Shown here one piece after another: positions 1 through 5,376 of a stretch of 24,702 bases of DNA. Source of the DNA: a virus. The stretch is taken from IMG/VR virus record IMGVR_UViG_3300021963_000624, positions 1 through 24,702 of that record; one strand, given 5' to 3'. A model generated the notes under the pieces. The model was not told the DNA's origin and made no database searches. It saw only the letters and a list, made by a program, of their open reading frames with translations. How positions within the stretch are numbered: the stretch's first letter is position 1; each line of letters starts with the position of its first letter. Both the position numbers and the translations under genes were made by a program.

Positions 1-164
1 GTACCCTTCTCGTTCTTGGAGTATTCTACCTCATCTCCTACGGAGTACGAGGGGGTCTGTGATTTGGCGAACGCAGTACCGAAGTCTCCGTTGTCGAAAC
101 GGATTTCCAACTTGTACAAGTCCTGCCATTGCCCTTGCGGGGTGATTGAAATGATTTTTGCCAT
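1..164 (-). CDS. Conserved phage protein, 3' end cut by window edge
   Basis: The gene starts at the ATG at 164-162 and runs off the left edge, so about 54 residues are visible. The protein opens MAKIISITPQGQWQDLYKLE and continues with alternating short strands rich in F, D, G and Y (around DNGDFGTAFAKS and YSVGDEVEYSK). This looks like a small beta-barrel protein and resembles small conserved proteins of Bacteroidota phage replication blocks that I would guess are OB-fold nucleic-acid binders; that function is inference. The leader is TTTAAAACCAATCACA directly before ATG, with no Shine-Dalgarno, and nearly matches the leader of the gene just upstream. It follows the coiled-coil miniprotein by 11 bases and is the last gene of the RusA/DUF3310 block in view. 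Confidence 0.7.
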   Translation of the reverse strand, partial: MAKIISITPQGQWQDLYKLEIRFDNGDFGTAFAKSQTPSYSVGDEVEYSKNEKG

Positions 165-175
165 TGTGATTGGTT

Positions 176-316
176 TTAAATGAATAGATGTGATTGCTGC
201 TCCAAAACTTCGATGCGAGCCTTTAGCTCATCAACTTTGCTTTGTAGTGCTTGGATTTGCGCTTGCTGCGCTTGCATTGCTTGGGTGTAAACCTCTTGAG
301 AAAGTGATAGTGTCAT
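176..316 (-). CDS. 46-residue coiled-coil miniprotein
   Basis: A short open frame begins at ATG 316-314 and ends at TAA 178-176. The product is Gln-, Leu- and Lys-rich: after MTLSLSQEVYTQAMQ it has regularly spaced hydrophobics (I, L, V, L, I, L) from about residue 21 to 39, the pattern of one short coiled coil. It has no membrane segment or Cys. Support comes from a leader (TTAAAACCAATCAG-ATG) matching that of the next gene and from a good Bacteroidota-type promoter 26 bases upstream at 342-372. Function is unknown; a dimerising accessory protein of the replication block is possible. I am fairly confident it is translated and cannot name a family. Confidence 0.65.
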   Translation of the reverse strand: MTLSLSQEVYTQAMQAQQAQIQALQSKVDELKARIEVLEQQSHLFI

Positions 317-341
317 CTGATTGGTTTTAAGTTTGACACTA

Positions 342-372
342 CAAATATAATCAAGATTGTGAAACCACCAAA
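342..372 (-). promoter_or_regulatory. Bacteroidota-type promoter (TTTG-N19-TATATTTG)
   Basis: On the minus strand TTTG (372-369) is followed after exactly 19 bases by TATATTTG (349-342). This matches the Bacteroidota primary sigma consensus TTTG / TAnnTTTG with normal spacing. Transcription would begin near 336 and read into the miniprotein at 316 and the gene at 164. The promoter overlaps the 3' end of the RusA-like gene, so it would be internal to that gene cluster. Confidence 0.6.
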
Positions 373-737
373 CCTTGAAAGGTAATTTCTGCGGTATCGG
401 GATGGATGTCTGGGTCGTGTTCCATCTTCAGCTTGCGAACGTAGGCTCTTGAGTCATCCTTCACGCCTCCCCATTTGCGGAACGCATCAAGAGCAAACTT
501 GACTGCCATAATCGAATTGTCAATGTCGTAGCGGTAGTTGACCTTGCAGGTGATGTAGACGTGCTGAATTGGGATGCAGTCGTACTCTTGCAACTGCTCC
601 AACACTTCAGCACAATGCTTGTCCTTTGCCTTTGCCCGTACCGTCCAATGCTTCGATGCGTAGAACGCATTAAGGCTTGGAACCTTGCCCACCACAACGT
701 GGTAGGACTTTAGTTGTTCGGTTGTAGGTATCCGCAT
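351..737 (-). CDS. rusA: RusA-like Holliday junction resolvase
   Basis: This 128-residue protein has the length and motif order of the RusA family, dimeric metal-dependent nucleases that cut Holliday junctions during phage recombination and replication. The N-terminal part reads GKVPSLNAFYASKHW, like the family's first strand-loop region. The acidic core follows: D71 and D73 in YRYDIDN, K80, D84 and the pair D94-D95 in GGVKDDSRAYV, matching the spacing of the catalytic aspartates and lysine of E. coli RusA. The start (ATG 737-735) overlaps the preceding gene by 28 bases; there is no Shine-Dalgarno. Its location with DUF3310 and an OB-like protein fits a replication and recombination block. 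Family assignment is strong; activity is inferred. Confidence 0.88.
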   Translation of the reverse strand: MRIPTTEQLKSYHVVVGKVPSLNAFYASKHWTVRAKAKDKHCAEVLEQLQEYDCIPIQHVYITCKVNYRYDIDNSIMAVKFALDAFRKWGGVKDDSRAYVRKLKMEHDPDIHPDTAEITFQGLVVSQS

Positions 738-958
738 TGGATTGCGAAGTGGTGGTCGAGCTTTGCGATTTGAGCGAGAAGCTCCTGCTCTTTGTATTTA
801 GCCTGCTGGCGTTCAGCATACGAGCTGCCGCAGTTGGCGAACAGGGAAGCACATTCGGCAAGGATGAAGTCAATCTTCCTGCGTTTGGCGGGGTTAGTAT
901 AGTACTGCATACTTGACATTGATTCCTTCGCTTGTTGTGCTTGTTCCTGATTGCTCAT
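710..958 (-). CDS. Hypothetical small protein, 82 residues
   Basis: The open frame sits between the DUF3310-like and RusA-like genes. The product begins with a Gln/Glu/Ala-rich stretch (MSNQEQAQQAKESMSSMQYY), then a basic NPAKRRKIDF segment and a predicted helix with AERQQAKYKEQELLAQIAKL, which could form a short coiled coil. I recognise no family. The start is uncertain: ATG at 958 gives a 65-base overlap with the upstream gene, while in-frame ATGs at 919 and 910 reduce this to 26 or 17 bases and keep the conserved-looking part. The overlap with rusA downstream (28 bases) suggests translational coupling. Confidence 0.65.
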   Translation of the reverse strand: MSNQEQAQQAKESMSSMQYYTNPAKRRKIDFILAECASLFANCGSSYAERQQAKYKEQELLAQIAKLDHHFAIQCGYLQPNN

Positions 959-1175
959 CTGCTGATAGTTTGGCTTGTCGTTCTAATTCGAATTTCAAGT
1001 GGGCGATTGCCTTCTTGATGTCTTGGGTGATGGGGTTGTTAGGCTTCTTCCCCGCCCTCATCAAGTAGGTAAGGGCAGTCCCGAGATTGTAGTTGTCGGG
1101 CTGGAAGTCCATCACCACATCCTTCGCCTCGATGCCGAGCGTCTTGCCGATGTAGTAGGTTGGTGTCTTGCTCAT
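894..1175 (-). CDS. DUF3310-like phage protein
   Basis: The 93-residue product contains the pattern typical of the DUF3310 family: FQPDNYNLGTALTYLMRAGKK (residues 24-44) followed by QDIKKAIAHLKFELE. Members are small helical proteins common in phage early regions and sometimes loosely annotated as nucleotide kinases, although they lack a P-loop; their role is unknown. The start ATG at 1175-1173 follows AAACCAACGGAAA, one of the A-rich leaders of this genome. A TACCTTTG box at 1199-1192 resembles a -7 element but has no partner at -33. It is the first gene after the 336-base non-coding gap, so its transcription probably starts there. Confidence 0.8.
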   Translation of the reverse strand: MSKTPTYYIGKTLGIEAKDVVMDFQPDNYNLGTALTYLMRAGKKPNNPITQDIKKAIAHLKFELERQAKLSADEQSGTSTTSEGINVKYAVLY

Positions 1176-1303
1176 TTTCCGTTGGTTTGCTCAAAGGTAA
1201 TTCATCCCAGTACAAGAAGATGTAGTCACTCATTATTTAGAATCAGTATAAATTATACATAAGCACTTGCATATGTAAAGTTTATTTTGTTTTTTATACA
1301 AGT

Positions 1304-1365
1304 TAAGTTAGTTAAGTAAGTTATTATATACCTGAAGGTATATATCAACTCAAGTTACTAACTTA
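1304..1365. repeat. 62-base imperfect palindrome
   Basis: Two sets of perfect 9-base arms share one centre: TAAGTTAGT (1304-1312) with ACTAACTTA (1357-1365), and TTATATACC-type arms 1325-1333 with 1336-1344 around a GA centre. Between them 1319-1322 pairs with 1347-1350. In total 24 of 31 positions can pair. The inner part reads as a nearly perfect TATATACCT/AGGTATATA operator-like dyad. No T-run follows it on the minus strand, so it is not a standard terminator. Confidence 0.7.
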
Positions 1366-1400
1366 CCAAGTACCTGAAAGAAAAAAGAAACCAAGTAAAG

Positions 1401-1422
1401 AAAAAAGAAGAATCTTGCTTCT
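1401..1422 (-). terminator. Weak intrinsic terminator after lysis cassette
   Basis: On the minus strand AGAAG pairs with CTTCT around a seven-base loop, followed at once by TTTTTTCTTT. It lies 90 bases past the stop of the spanin-like gene, where a late transcript would be expected to end. The stem has only five pairs and is AT-rich, so efficiency is doubtful. Confidence 0.35.
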
Positions 1423-1450
1423 AACGCATCCAAATACATCAAGGTAGGGC

Positions 1451-1511
1451 ATTGCACCCTTTGAGGTATAAAGTCGCTTAAAACGTCTCTAATGCACCTT
1501 AAAAGGTATAA
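1451..1511. repeat. Two 21-base direct repeats 40 bases apart
   Basis: The copies begin at 1451 (ATTGCACCC then TTTGAGGTATAA) and 1491 (AATGCACCT then TAAAAGGTATAA). They agree at about 16 of 21 positions, with TGCACC and AGGTATAA identical. The second copy ends where the spanin-like stop codon begins. A spacing of 40 bases is close to four helical turns, which suits paired protein-binding sites. Confidence 0.5.
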
Positions 1512-1931
1512 TTACTCGGTGAGCTTGTCTACCCAACGCTTGATGAGGTAGGCAAACACCAAAATAAAGAGCAACGCACCAATCATCTGTTCGAAGTTCC
1601 ACCCCTTGCGCTTCGGCTCTTGCTTGGTCAGCACCTTCGTTTGGGTCACTCGGATGGTATCTGGCTCACAAATAGCCTCAACCACCACCTTTCGGTCGAT
1701 GTATTTGAGCTGCATTCTTACCTTGTCTTGGTAGATGGTCGTGTCCTTTAGAATTTCCAGCGTGTCCAGCAGGTACTTTGTTTCCGTGACAATCACCGTG
1801 TCCCGAACAATAACACTCTCGAGGATGGGTTGAGCAGTACGGCATCCACTAACTCCCGCAAGAGTCACACTCAGGATTGTCAATGCTGCAAACAGGGACT
1901 TCTTTTTCTTCGAGTTCATTGAGCCATTCAT
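1512..1931 (-). CDS. Putative unimolecular spanin (lipoprotein plus C-terminal TM)
   Basis: The 139-residue product starts MNGSMNSKKKKS, followed by a hydrophobic signal segment ending in a lipobox V-S-G-C with the lipidated Cys at residue 30. After Cys come RTAQP, with no acidic surface-export signal, so the lipoprotein should face the periplasm. Residues 35-100 are strand-like and rich in V, I, T, D and K. A C-terminal transmembrane segment (about 116-131, MIGALLFILVFAYLI) is followed by a basic tail. An outer-membrane lipid anchor plus an inner-membrane helix in one protein is the topology of u-spanins such as T1 gp11, which disrupt the outer membrane at the end of lysis. The start at 1931 makes a TGATG junction with the endolysin; an in-frame TTG at 1934 and ATG at 1919 are alternatives. 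Confidence 0.75.
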   Translation of the reverse strand: MNGSMNSKKKKSLFAALTILSVTLAGVSGCRTAQPILESVIVRDTVIVTETKYLLDTLEILKDTTIYQDKVRMQLKYIDRKVVVEAICEPDTIRVTQTKVLTKQEPKRKGWNFEQMIGALLFILVFAYLIKRWVDKLTE

Positions 1932-2356
1932 CAAAGTGGGAGGTATTTTGTTTTTCCATTGACCTTTACTGCCTTAAGTTTTTGTTTTCGGTTCTTGCCT
2001 TCTGAATAACTAACGTGAACCCACGCAGGTTCTACATCTGTGCCAAACTCCCAAATGAGTTGGTCATAATCCACGTTCCGTGAAATCCACTTGAACAGGA
2101 CATCGTTGCCGCCAAAGAACTTCAGGTCGGCTGCTTGCGCTTGGACGTGCTGCGAGGTCTTTGAGCCACCGACTTTGCGGTTGACTTCAGGGCTGCGGTA
2201 CGCACTCGTTACCTCGATGGCTCCTAATGCGTCTCTCGCTGGTTGTAAGACGTTTTCTGCAAGCGCACGAAGGTTAGGTTCCAAGTGCTTCGGTAAAGCG
2301 TTAGGAAGGCCAGTATTCGTTTGAGTCAGTTCAGCGAGTGAGAAGTTATTTGTCAT
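1931..2356 (-). CDS. M15-family peptidase endolysin
   Basis: The 141-residue protein matches Peptidase M15-type domains (D-Ala-D-Ala or related peptidoglycan peptidases). EVTSAYRSPEVNRKVGG (48-64) precedes the zinc site: H70 in SKTSQH, D77 in QAADLK and H114 in AWVHVS, with an acidic residue in the YDQLIWEFG segment. No signal peptide is seen, so export would need the holin-like proteins encoded just upstream. The start ATG (2356-2354) overlaps the stop of the 42-residue basic protein as ATGA, and the stop overlaps the spanin-like start as TGATG. It is the catalytic member of the lysis cassette. Family assignment is firm; the exact bond cut is not known. Confidence 0.88.
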   Translation of the reverse strand: MTNNFSLAELTQTNTGLPNALPKHLEPNLRALAENVLQPARDALGAIEVTSAYRSPEVNRKVGGSKTSQHVQAQAADLKFFGGNDVLFKWISRNVDYDQLIWEFGTDVEPAWVHVSYSEGKNRKQKLKAVKVNGKTKYLPL

Positions 2357-2481
2357 CGCCCTTGACCAACGTAGCCCTTCTTGTAGTTCTTGCTCGCCTT
2401 GTTGCTGCTTGCACTCTTGGAATGCTTGCCTCGCTTCTTGCTCTTGCTGATGAATTTACTTACCGTCTGCTGCTTTGCCAT
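2353..2481 (-). CDS. 42-residue very basic Lys/Ser-rich protein
   Basis: This frame starts at ATG 2481-2479 inside the end of the membrane-protein gene and stops at TGA 2355-2353, sharing ATGA with the endolysin start. The product begins MAKQQTVSKFISKSKKRGKH and ends in SKNYKKGYVGQGR, with about 13 Lys, 3 Arg, 1 His and no acidic residues. I recall similar short Lys-rich proteins with NYKKxYxGQGR ends near lysis or structural genes of Bacteroidota phages, but know no function; nucleic-acid or envelope binding is a guess. Overlaps on both sides and the lack of any other gene in the 99-base gap support it as real. Confidence 0.6.
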   Translation of the reverse strand: MAKQQTVSKFISKSKKRGKHSKSASSNKASKNYKKGYVGQGR

Positions 2482-2644
2482 CTTTAGGGTCTTTGAGGAA
2501 CATAAGGGCGAACGCCCCCATCAAGAATGCACTCACCTCCGTGAGGCTTGCCTTTTCAAAGAAGACCAAAACGAAACAAAGCCCGATGATAATCAGGCCA
2601 AGTAACGTGGTTTTAGGGTCTTTCCAGATGCGCTCGATAATCAT
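2456..2644 (-). CDS. Small membrane protein, holin candidate
   Basis: I place the start at ATG 2644-2642, which shares ATGA with the upstream small gene, giving 62 residues; a longer in-frame reading to 2770 only adds shadow sequence. The product reads MIIERIWKDPKTT, a first hydrophobic segment (about 14-28, LLGLIIIGLCFVLVF), a short polar turn (FEKASLTEV), a second hydrophobic segment (about 37-52) and a charged tail (KDPKDGKAADGK). Two membrane segments with a hairpin turn are typical of class II holins. Position directly before the endolysin supports this. Holin function is inferred from topology and context. Confidence 0.7.
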   Translation of the reverse strand: MIIERIWKDPKTTLLGLIIIGLCFVLVFFEKASLTEVSAFLMGAFALMFLKDPKDGKAADGK

Positions 2645-2805
2645 CGCTTCTCTTTCAGCCAATCCCTGCGCCACTTCCACAAGGTGTAGGCGAGTGATGC
2701 TCCAAGCACCAACAAGCCCATCACCTGATGAACGTAGCTCACCAACAAACCAGCTCCCGTCAATGACCAAGAGGTGATAACGCTATCTGCGGTCTCTTTA
2801 GTCAC
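2641..2805 (-). CDS. Small membrane protein with GTG start, second holin candidate
   Basis: The frame begins at GTG 2805-2803, two bases after the stop of the upstream gene, and ends at TGA 2643-2641, overlapping the next ATG as ATGA. The 54 residues read as a polar start (MTKETADSVITS), a hydrophobic stretch (about 13-45, including LLVSYVHQVMGLLVLGASLAY) that can form one or two helices, and a strongly basic end, LWKWRRDWLKEKR. A membrane segment with a basic cytoplasmic tail fits a holin, antiholin or pinholin. It pairs with the two-segment protein immediately downstream, as in phages with a holin/antiholin pair. No family recognised. Confidence 0.62.
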   Translation of the reverse strand: MTKETADSVITSWSLTGAGLLVSYVHQVMGLLVLGASLAYTLWKWRRDWLKEKR

Positions 2806-2807
2806 GA

Positions 2808-3203
2808 CTACTCAATTACGGGCGGTACAGGAGGCTGGCAGTAAGCAGCAGCAGGATTCGCTACGCAAAACGCTTGAGCGTACTCTTGGTCTAACGTGTA
2901 GCCCATTGAAGAAACTCCAACGGGGTTAGGCCAAACGAGGTACTGATTGAAGTCAGCAAGAGGCTCACCAACCCAAACGATGTCAATGGAAACCTTTGAG
3001 TTCTGCTTGATGCATACCTGCTCACCTTGCTCGTTGGTTCCCCACTCCGTGCAGAGCTTGCCCAAGTCCACCAGAACCGAAACGAGGTCGGGGTTCCAGT
3101 AGGTGTAGGTTTCGCCTTCGGGGTCGGTTCCCGTTTTCTCAATCTTCTTGCGAGCCGTTGCCCATTGCGTGGGGGTTAGCTCATATTTGCGAAAATGTTC
3201 CAT
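2808..3203 (-). CDS. Hypothetical protein after fibre gene, 131 residues
   Basis: The protein starts MEHFRKYELTPTQWATARKK and continues with mixed strands, four Cys residues in its central and C-terminal parts, and a proline-rich end (CQPPVPPVIE). No signal peptide, membrane segment or known motif is evident. It lies 11 bases downstream of the fibre-like gene and just before the lysis cassette, so a fibre accessory or virion role is possible, but nothing in the sequence proves it. The ATG at 3203 is the only sensible start because the upstream gene ends at 3215. Confidence 0.75.
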   Translation of the reverse strand: MEHFRKYELTPTQWATARKKIEKTGTDPEGETYTYWNPDLVSVLVDLGKLCTEWGTNEQGEQVCIKQNSKVSIDIVWVGEPLADFNQYLVWPNPVGVSSMGYTLDQEYAQAFCVANPAAAYCQPPVPPVIE

Positions 3204-3214
3204 CGTATGTTGAT

Positions 3215-4831
3215 TTAAGCGGTTAAGGCAGCGCAGTCAGCATCTGACAAAGCCGTTGGGAAGTACAAAAGTTGATTGACCTTTAGCCCTTCTTGGTCAT
3301 TATTGTAAATATATCCATCGGCAAAGGTTCCAAGTCCAGTTGCTGGAATTGACAGAAACAGCTGACCGTTGCGGTAATATTTGGCGGTTGTCCCGTCATA
3401 TTTTATAAGCAGTTTATGTACTGTATTAGGTGCTAATGCCGTCCCGAAAGTTTGTGTCCCGCCACCAACGTTGTATATGGCAATAAATCCATTGTAAAAC
3501 GAAAAGTAGTTTCCGCTAAATTGGTTTACTCCCACGAGCAAATCAAAAAAATCAGAGTCCGCTTCAGTGTAGCTACCCTCAAAAAATAAGGTAAAGCTCG
3601 TGTTGTTCACAAGTGCCGAAAAGTTCAAAGCGCCCTCCGCACCCCTTGTCACCGCTGCTCCCAATGTGGGGATGTACGAGGTGGCGTAGGCTCCTGCTTC
3701 AAGTTGGCAGCCCCATACATAAATACCGCTACCTATTGTTCCAGTATACGCATAAGCGCTCGTTGATGTTTTAGATGGATTAACAAAAACACCAGTATTT
3801 AATGCCACAAAAGTATATGTGCATCTGTACCATCCATTTCCATAATTGGTTATGGTGGCTCCGACCCCATCTGTTGAAACAACCGTTCCAGCATTTAAGT
3901 CAAAAATGGCACCAGACTTATCGTAAGCGTGTAATTGCCCGTAATTATATTCTGCCTTTTTCATAAAGGCCGACCAAGTATATGTAATTCCAGCAGTCGC
4001 TAAAGGCCCAGAGCTAATTAAATGATTGGCTGAAGTATTTGTTGAGTCTTGTAATTTATCTGCGTTATTATATCCATCTGGAGAAACTGTTGAATTTGCA
4101 TTAACTGTTAAACTATTCTTGCTCCAAACCGCATTGTCAAACTGCTCGGAGTAGGTTGCCAAGTTCGTGCGCTGCGGCTCAAGCAACAGGCGAGGACAAG
4201 TACTATTCAAGTAGTCCAAACGGGGTAACCCACTAACAGGGCCAACGCTTACTGCTGCGCTGGTGGTGGCGATGTAGTCTGTTGCGATGTCGCCATACTC
4301 AAGCTGGGCGTGCCAAATCAACACATCACGAGCCGTTACGCCTCCGTAGGTATTGAGCTGAATTGATGTAGTGCTGCTTGATTGGTATTTTGTCAAGCGC
4401 TGCCAAGTGCCATCAAGAGTAAATGAAGACTCTGCCGAACCGACTCCGAATTGAATTGTTTCTCCAGCCGTTCCTTTGATATACAAAGAACCAGTTACTA
4501 CGCTTGCCGAAATAAGTTGATATAGCGTTTTATCACCAGCTGAAAAAACTGCACGACTTGCAGTCTGCGTTCCGTCTGGAGCGGTACCATAGTTAGCCGT
4601 AATGGTGCAACCATCTTTTACCCAAGCTGCATTAGTAAAAGTATTTGAGTACAAAGCAAGATTTGTCCGCACCTTCTCAATAAGGCCATTACTTGCCACA
4701 CGGCTGGCCGTATCGTTGCTGCGGGTGAACGTAAGGTCGCCCGTGCCATCGGTAGGCTTGACCGAATATACCTTGCTTGTCTTGTAACCGCTTGGAATCA
4801 TTACCAAGCTCGCATCATCAAAATAGCTCAT
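3215..4831 (-). CDS. Fibre-like protein: two carbohydrate-binding-like repeats and LamG-like end
   Basis: The 538-residue protein begins with a short attachment-type region (MSYFDDASLVMIPSGYKTSK) and a TFTRSNDTASRV segment. Two related jelly-roll-like units follow. The first starts near residue 55 (RTNLALYSNTFTNAAWVKDG) and the second near 221 (RTNLATYSEQFDNAVWSKN). Each has an APDG/SPDG motif and ends with a WHAQLEYG or WGCQLEAG segment before an ATDYI/ATSYI motif. The last 140 residues look like a LamG/concanavalin-type lectin fold ending in LPTALSD-like FPTALSDADC. Such architecture suits a receptor-binding fibre that recognises surface glycans. Parts of the repeats are visibly more AT-rich than the rest. 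No chaperone or pectate-lyase-like helix is seen. Confidence 0.8.
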   Translation of the reverse strand: MSYFDDASLVMIPSGYKTSKVYSVKPTDGTGDLTFTRSNDTASRVASNGLIEKVRTNLALYSNTFTNAAWVKDGCTITANYGTAPDGTQTASRAVFSAGDKTLYQLISASVVTGSLYIKGTAGETIQFGVGSAESSFTLDGTWQRLTKYQSSSTTSIQLNTYGGVTARDVLIWHAQLEYGDIATDYIATTSAAVSVGPVSGLPRLDYLNSTCPRLLLEPQRTNLATYSEQFDNAVWSKNSLTVNANSTVSPDGYNNADKLQDSTNTSANHLISSGPLATAGITYTWSAFMKKAEYNYGQLHAYDKSGAIFDLNAGTVVSTDGVGATITNYGNGWYRCTYTFVALNTGVFVNPSKTSTSAYAYTGTIGSGIYVWGCQLEAGAYATSYIPTLGAAVTRGAEGALNFSALVNNTSFTLFFEGSYTEADSDFFDLLVGVNQFSGNYFSFYNGFIAIYNVGGGTQTFGTALAPNTVHKLLIKYDGTTAKYYRNGQLFLSIPATGLGTFADGYIYNNDQEGLKVNQLLYFPTALSDADCAALTA

Positions 4832-4833
4832 AG

Positions 4834-5376
4834 TTATTTGTAAATTTTTTGAAGTTTCAGAATGTTATGCTTTGGCTCGTTTAGCATCTGCCGAATGTAT
4901 GAATGCGAATAGCTGAAGTCAGCCATCACCTCTTTTGAGTTATTATAGGTTTTATCATTTGCTCCGCAGTAGACATTGTAGCGAGTCATTGATTCGCTCA
5001 TCTTCTGCTTTGTTTCGTTAGATACAATTTTGTTTCTAAGCTTTTGTTTCGTCTCTTCTGACCTTTTTGAACCAGTATTTTTAGCAACCATCTTTTTGAT
5101 TCCCTCTGCGCCCATATGACCGCCAAGTGCGGCATTCTTCATATTGTAGGATTTCTCATCTGCTGCTGCATCAAGAGTTAAAAGTACCAACTCCTCAACT
5201 TCTTGATAATCGTTGCCCACGTACAAGATTTCACGCTCAAATTCGTGTGGTCGCTTTTTATACGCTCTACGGAATAGAACACCGCTGCCGATATACTTGC
5301 TATCGGTAGAGCCTTTGTGACTTCCAACGTAGTATTTGCCATTGGAGTTATCGTGCCATCGGTAAACGAAACCCAT
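4834..5376 (-). CDS. GIY-YIG homing endonuclease
   Basis: The 180-residue protein has an N-terminal GIY-YIG nuclease domain in variant form: FVY (residues 3-5) and YVG (16-18), then SGVLFRRAYKKR supplying the conserved Arg, a Glu in the EVEELVLL helix and the asparagine in SYN. The C-terminal half is basic and contains two NUMOD3-like DNA-binding repeats (SKRSEETKQKLRNK and SNETKQKMSES), then a helix-turn-helix-like NSKEVMADFSYSHSYIRQ segment. This is the layout of free-standing phage homing endonucleases of the Seg type. It lies between the two-module protein and the fibre gene, starts with a TAATG overlap and is more AT-rich than its neighbours, which points to recent insertion. It appears intact. 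Confidence 0.88.
   Translation of the reverse strand: MGFVYRWHDNSNGKYYVGSHKGSTDSKYIGSGVLFRRAYKKRPHEFEREILYVGNDYQEVEELVLLTLDAAADEKSYNMKNAALGGHMGAEGIKKMVAKNTGSKRSEETKQKLRNKIVSNETKQKMSESMTRYNVYCGANDKTYNNSKEVMADFSYSHSYIRQMLNEPKHNILKLQKIYK

Larger units (their letters stand above)
1176..1511. promoter_or_regulatory. 336-base non-coding gap between lysis and early blocks
   Basis: No convincing gene lies here. The stretch is much more AT-rich than its surroundings. It holds, from high to low coordinate, a pair of 21-base repeats 40 bases apart (1451 and 1491), a weak terminator-like hairpin (1401-1422), purine-rich A/G repeats (1378-1410), a 62-base imperfect palindrome (1304-1365) and a cluster of AGTTA repeats (1301-1323). 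The word AGGTATA occurs three times, and its complement once inside the palindrome. The gap separates the end of the late lysis cassette from an early-type block, so a transcription switch, operator region or replication origin is plausible. Confidence 0.6.

Noticed and set aside
1192-1199. TACCTTTG box before the DUF3310-like gene as promoter
   Set aside because: It fits TAnnTTTG, but no TTTG or TTG occurs at the right distance upstream, and the resulting leader would be about 10 bases.
1039-1233. Minus-strand frame starting MSDYIFLYWDELPLS
   Set aside because: The first 20 residues look protein-like, but two thirds of the frame overlap the DUF3310-like gene in another frame and lose any pattern there. 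A tiny upstream gene cannot be fully excluded.
1271-1297. CATATG hairpin followed by T-rich plus-strand sequence as a terminator
   Set aside because: It would act only on plus-strand transcripts, and no plus-strand gene exists nearby; the stem is also imperfect.
1301-1323. AGTTA repeats as CRISPR or origin iterons
   Set aside because: The units are only five bases, irregularly spaced and partly explained as an arm of the palindrome, so I do not call them iterons or an array.
1350-1439. 29-codon hydrophobic frame in the non-coding gap (MYLDALEARFFFFLYLVSFF...)
   Set aside because: The Phe run simply reflects the T-rich tract, the frame has no coupled neighbour, and it overlaps the terminator-like hairpin and the palindrome.
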